A stretch of DNA of 7,144 nt from Candidatus Rokubacteria bacterium RIFCSPLOWO2_02_FULL_72_37 (GTDB taxonomy: Bacteria > Methylomirabilota > Methylomirabilia > Rokubacteriales > CSP1-6), in contig MGCE01000060.1 of NCBI GenBank assembly GCA_001790315.1, positions 3,841-10,984 on the forward strand. The letters are read 5' to 3'. Both the position numbers and the translations under genes were made by a program. The notes under the pieces were generated by a model that was not told the origin of the DNA, made no database searches, and worked only from the letters and a program-made list of their open reading frames with translations. Below, piece after piece: positions 5,999-7,144 of the stretch. Numbering within the stretch: position 1 is the first letter of the stretch; every line of letters begins with the position of its first letter.

Positions 5999-6922
5999 TC
6001 AGTCGCGCGGGTAGTGGCGGTGCCCCCGGTGCGGCCCGTGGCGGAGGCTGGCGAAGGTGTGGCCGAGCGCAGCCCGGGCCTCGCGTGCGCCGGCCCCCGT
6101 CCGCGCCATCGTGATAGCCACCAGCGTGCTCCCGTCCGCGGCCGCGAGCAGCCGCTCGGCCCGCCGCCGCGTCACACGGCCGAAGCGGCTCACCAGCCCC
6201 ACTGCGCGGGCCCGGAGCTTGGCCGAGCGCGGCTGCACCGCGATCATCCGGTTGCCGAAGACATTGCCCATGCGCGCGAAGGTGGCGGTGGTGAGCGCGT
6301 TGAGGACGAGCTTGGTGGCGGTGCCCGCCTTGAGCCGCGTCGAGCCCGCCAGCACCTCGGGCCCGGTGTCGAGCGCGATGACGACGCGCGCCGCCCGCCG
6401 GCCGATGCGCGGGTTGCAGGTGACGAGGACCGTGACCGTGCCGAGCCGGCGCGCCTCGGCCAGCGCCCCCAGCACGAAGCGCGCGGTGCCGCTGGCGCTG
6501 ATCCCGATCACCACGTCACCCCGGCGCGCCCGCCGCCGCACCTGGCGCGCCCCGTCCCGCGCGTCGTCTTCCGCGCCCTCCTTCGAGCGGAACACGGCGC
6601 CACGGCCGCCGGCCAGGATGGCCTGCACCTGCGAGGGGCGGACGCCGAAGGTCGGCGGGCACTCGGCAGCCTCGAGCACGCCGAGGCGGCCGCTGGTGCC
6701 CGCGCCGACGAAGATGAGCCGGCCGCCTCCGCCGAGCGCCCGGAGAACCAGATCCACCGCGCGCGCGACCGCGGGCGCCGCCCGCCCCGCCGCCCTCACC
6801 GCCTCGCGGTCCGCGCGGTTCATGACGCGCGCGATCCCGAGCGGTGACAGCCGGTCCAGCGCCCGCGTCCGCGGGTCGGCCCACTCCGTCGTCAGCCTCT
6901 CGTACCGGATCCGCGCCGTCAC
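5999..6922 (-). CDS. murQ: N-acetylmuramic acid 6-phosphate etherase
   Basis: MurQ cleaves the D-lactyl ether of MurNAc 6-phosphate to GlcNAc 6-phosphate and D-lactate in the cytoplasm, a step in recycling of peptidoglycan amino sugars. The 307-residue product has the SIS-fold signature GAGTSGRLGVLEAAECPPTFGV (split here as residues 73-94), EGAED, ISASGTARFV, VTCNP, and GSTRLKAGTATKLVLN. The two catalytic glutamates of the E. coli enzyme (Glu83 and Glu114) match E87 in AECPPT and E118 in GAED. Length fits the family (about 300). The frame is open well upstream, but GTG 6922 is chosen because homology starts right after it (RYERLTTEWADPRTRALD) and it overlaps the previous gene's stop as GTGA. 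That overlap implies translational coupling. No MurNAc kinase or PTS gene is in view, so the source of the substrate cannot be judged. The C-terminus is Arg/His-rich. Confidence 0.95.
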   Translation of the reverse strand: MTARIRYERLTTEWADPRTRALDRLSPLGIARVMNRADREAVRAAGRAAPAVARAVDLVLRALGGGGRLIFVGAGTSGRLGVLEAAECPPTFGVRPSQVQAILAGGRGAVFRSKEGAEDDARDGARQVRRRARRGDVVIGISASGTARFVLGALAEARRLGTVTVLVTCNPRIGRRAARVVIALDTGPEVLAGSTRLKAGTATKLVLNALTTATFARMGNVFGNRMIAVQPRSAKLRARAVGLVSRFGRVTRRRAERLLAAADGSTLVAITMARTGAGAREARAALGHTFASLRHGPHRGHRHYPRD

Positions 6923-7144
6923 GGGTCCGAGCGCTCCCGGTTCGGGCTCGGCGGCCGGCCGCTGAGCGCGGCCAGCACGTCGAAGAGCGCGCCGAAGTCG
7001 AGCGCGGCGAGGCCGAGGCCGCGGGCCATCGTGAGCCACTGCTGGACGAGGGCGGTGGTGGGGAGCGGCACGCCGACGGCGTGGGCCTGATCGAGCGCGA
7101 GCTGCAGGTCCTTCTGGATCATCGGCACCGGGAACCACGCCTCG
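6919..7144 (-). CDS. 3-hydroxyisobutyrate dehydrogenase family protein, C-terminal fragment
   Basis: The last 74 residues of a gene entering from the right edge. The sequence FPVPMIQKDLQLALDQAHAV, then VPLPTTALVQQ, then DFGALFDVLAAL is the typical end of the helical C-terminal domain of beta-hydroxyacid dehydrogenases (3-hydroxyisobutyrate dehydrogenase, tartronate semialdehyde reductase/GlxR, and similar NAD(P)-dependent enzymes). The KDL motif carries the lysine-aspartate pair conserved near the active site. The Rossmann domain and catalytic lysine lie outside the window, so the substrate cannot be assigned. An internal ATG at 7128 is not the start. Its UGA overlaps the murQ GTG start by four bases, placing the two genes in one operon. 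Confidence 0.85.
   Translation of the reverse strand, partial: EAWFPVPMIQKDLQLALDQAHAVGVPLPTTALVQQWLTMARGLGLAALDFGALFDVLAALSGRPPSPNRERSDP

Noticed and set aside
5759..6847. 362-residue plus-strand open frame downstream of the TATAGT box
   Set aside because: Most of it is antisense to murQ, and its first 80 residues show no recognisable motif or codon bias.

Overview
This is a very GC-rich bacterial window (roughly 70% by eye, strong G/C preference at third codon positions) from an accessory or metabolic region. The gene content (cobalamin-dependent MetH, a CaiB/BaiF CoA-transferase, a UGA-decoded selenoprotein, a DUF4124 aspartic protease, MurQ) suits an uncultured, GC-rich, Proteobacteria-like or Methylomirabilota/Rokubacteria-like soil or sediment bacterium. 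That placement is inference. No ribosomal or tRNA gene, phage gene, insertion sequence or CRISPR array was seen.

Layout. (1) 1-2187, minus strand: the first 729 residues of methionine synthase metH, cut by the left edge just after the cobalamin-ligand motif. (2) 2188-2205: an 18-bp divergent gap holding two overlapping -10 elements, one per strand, each 6-7 bp from an ATG. It looks like a symmetric bidirectional promoter giving leaderless mRNAs. (3) 2206-5687, plus strand: a tight three-gene operon. It holds a CaiB/BaiF family CoA-transferase; 15 bp later a selenoprotein of the UGSC family read through an in-frame UGA at 3712-3714; and, overlapping its stop by 4 bases, a secreted DUF4124/retropepsin-like aspartic protease that appears to start at CTG. 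(4) 5688-5998: a 311-bp stretch with no convincing gene, with a TATAGT box inside a 7-bp direct repeat and several hairpins. (5) 5999-7144, minus strand: murQ (N-acetylmuramic acid 6-phosphate etherase), coupled by a 4-base GTGA overlap to the C-terminal end of a 3-hydroxyisobutyrate dehydrogenase family gene that leaves the window.

The main point is the selenoprotein. Ordinary gene calling would split it into a 97-residue 'hypothetical protein' and a separate ORF starting at 3745. The two pieces are in the same frame. The UGA sits in a U-G-S-C redox-type motif, and 19 nt downstream begins the loop of a perfect 8-bp hairpin with a G-first triloop, as expected for a bacterial SECIS. The full product is 555 residues with Sec at position 98 and a long Cys-containing C-terminal region. 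Its function is unknown; the operon with a CoA-transferase suggests activation or breakdown of an organic acid or thioester substrate, but that is only inference.
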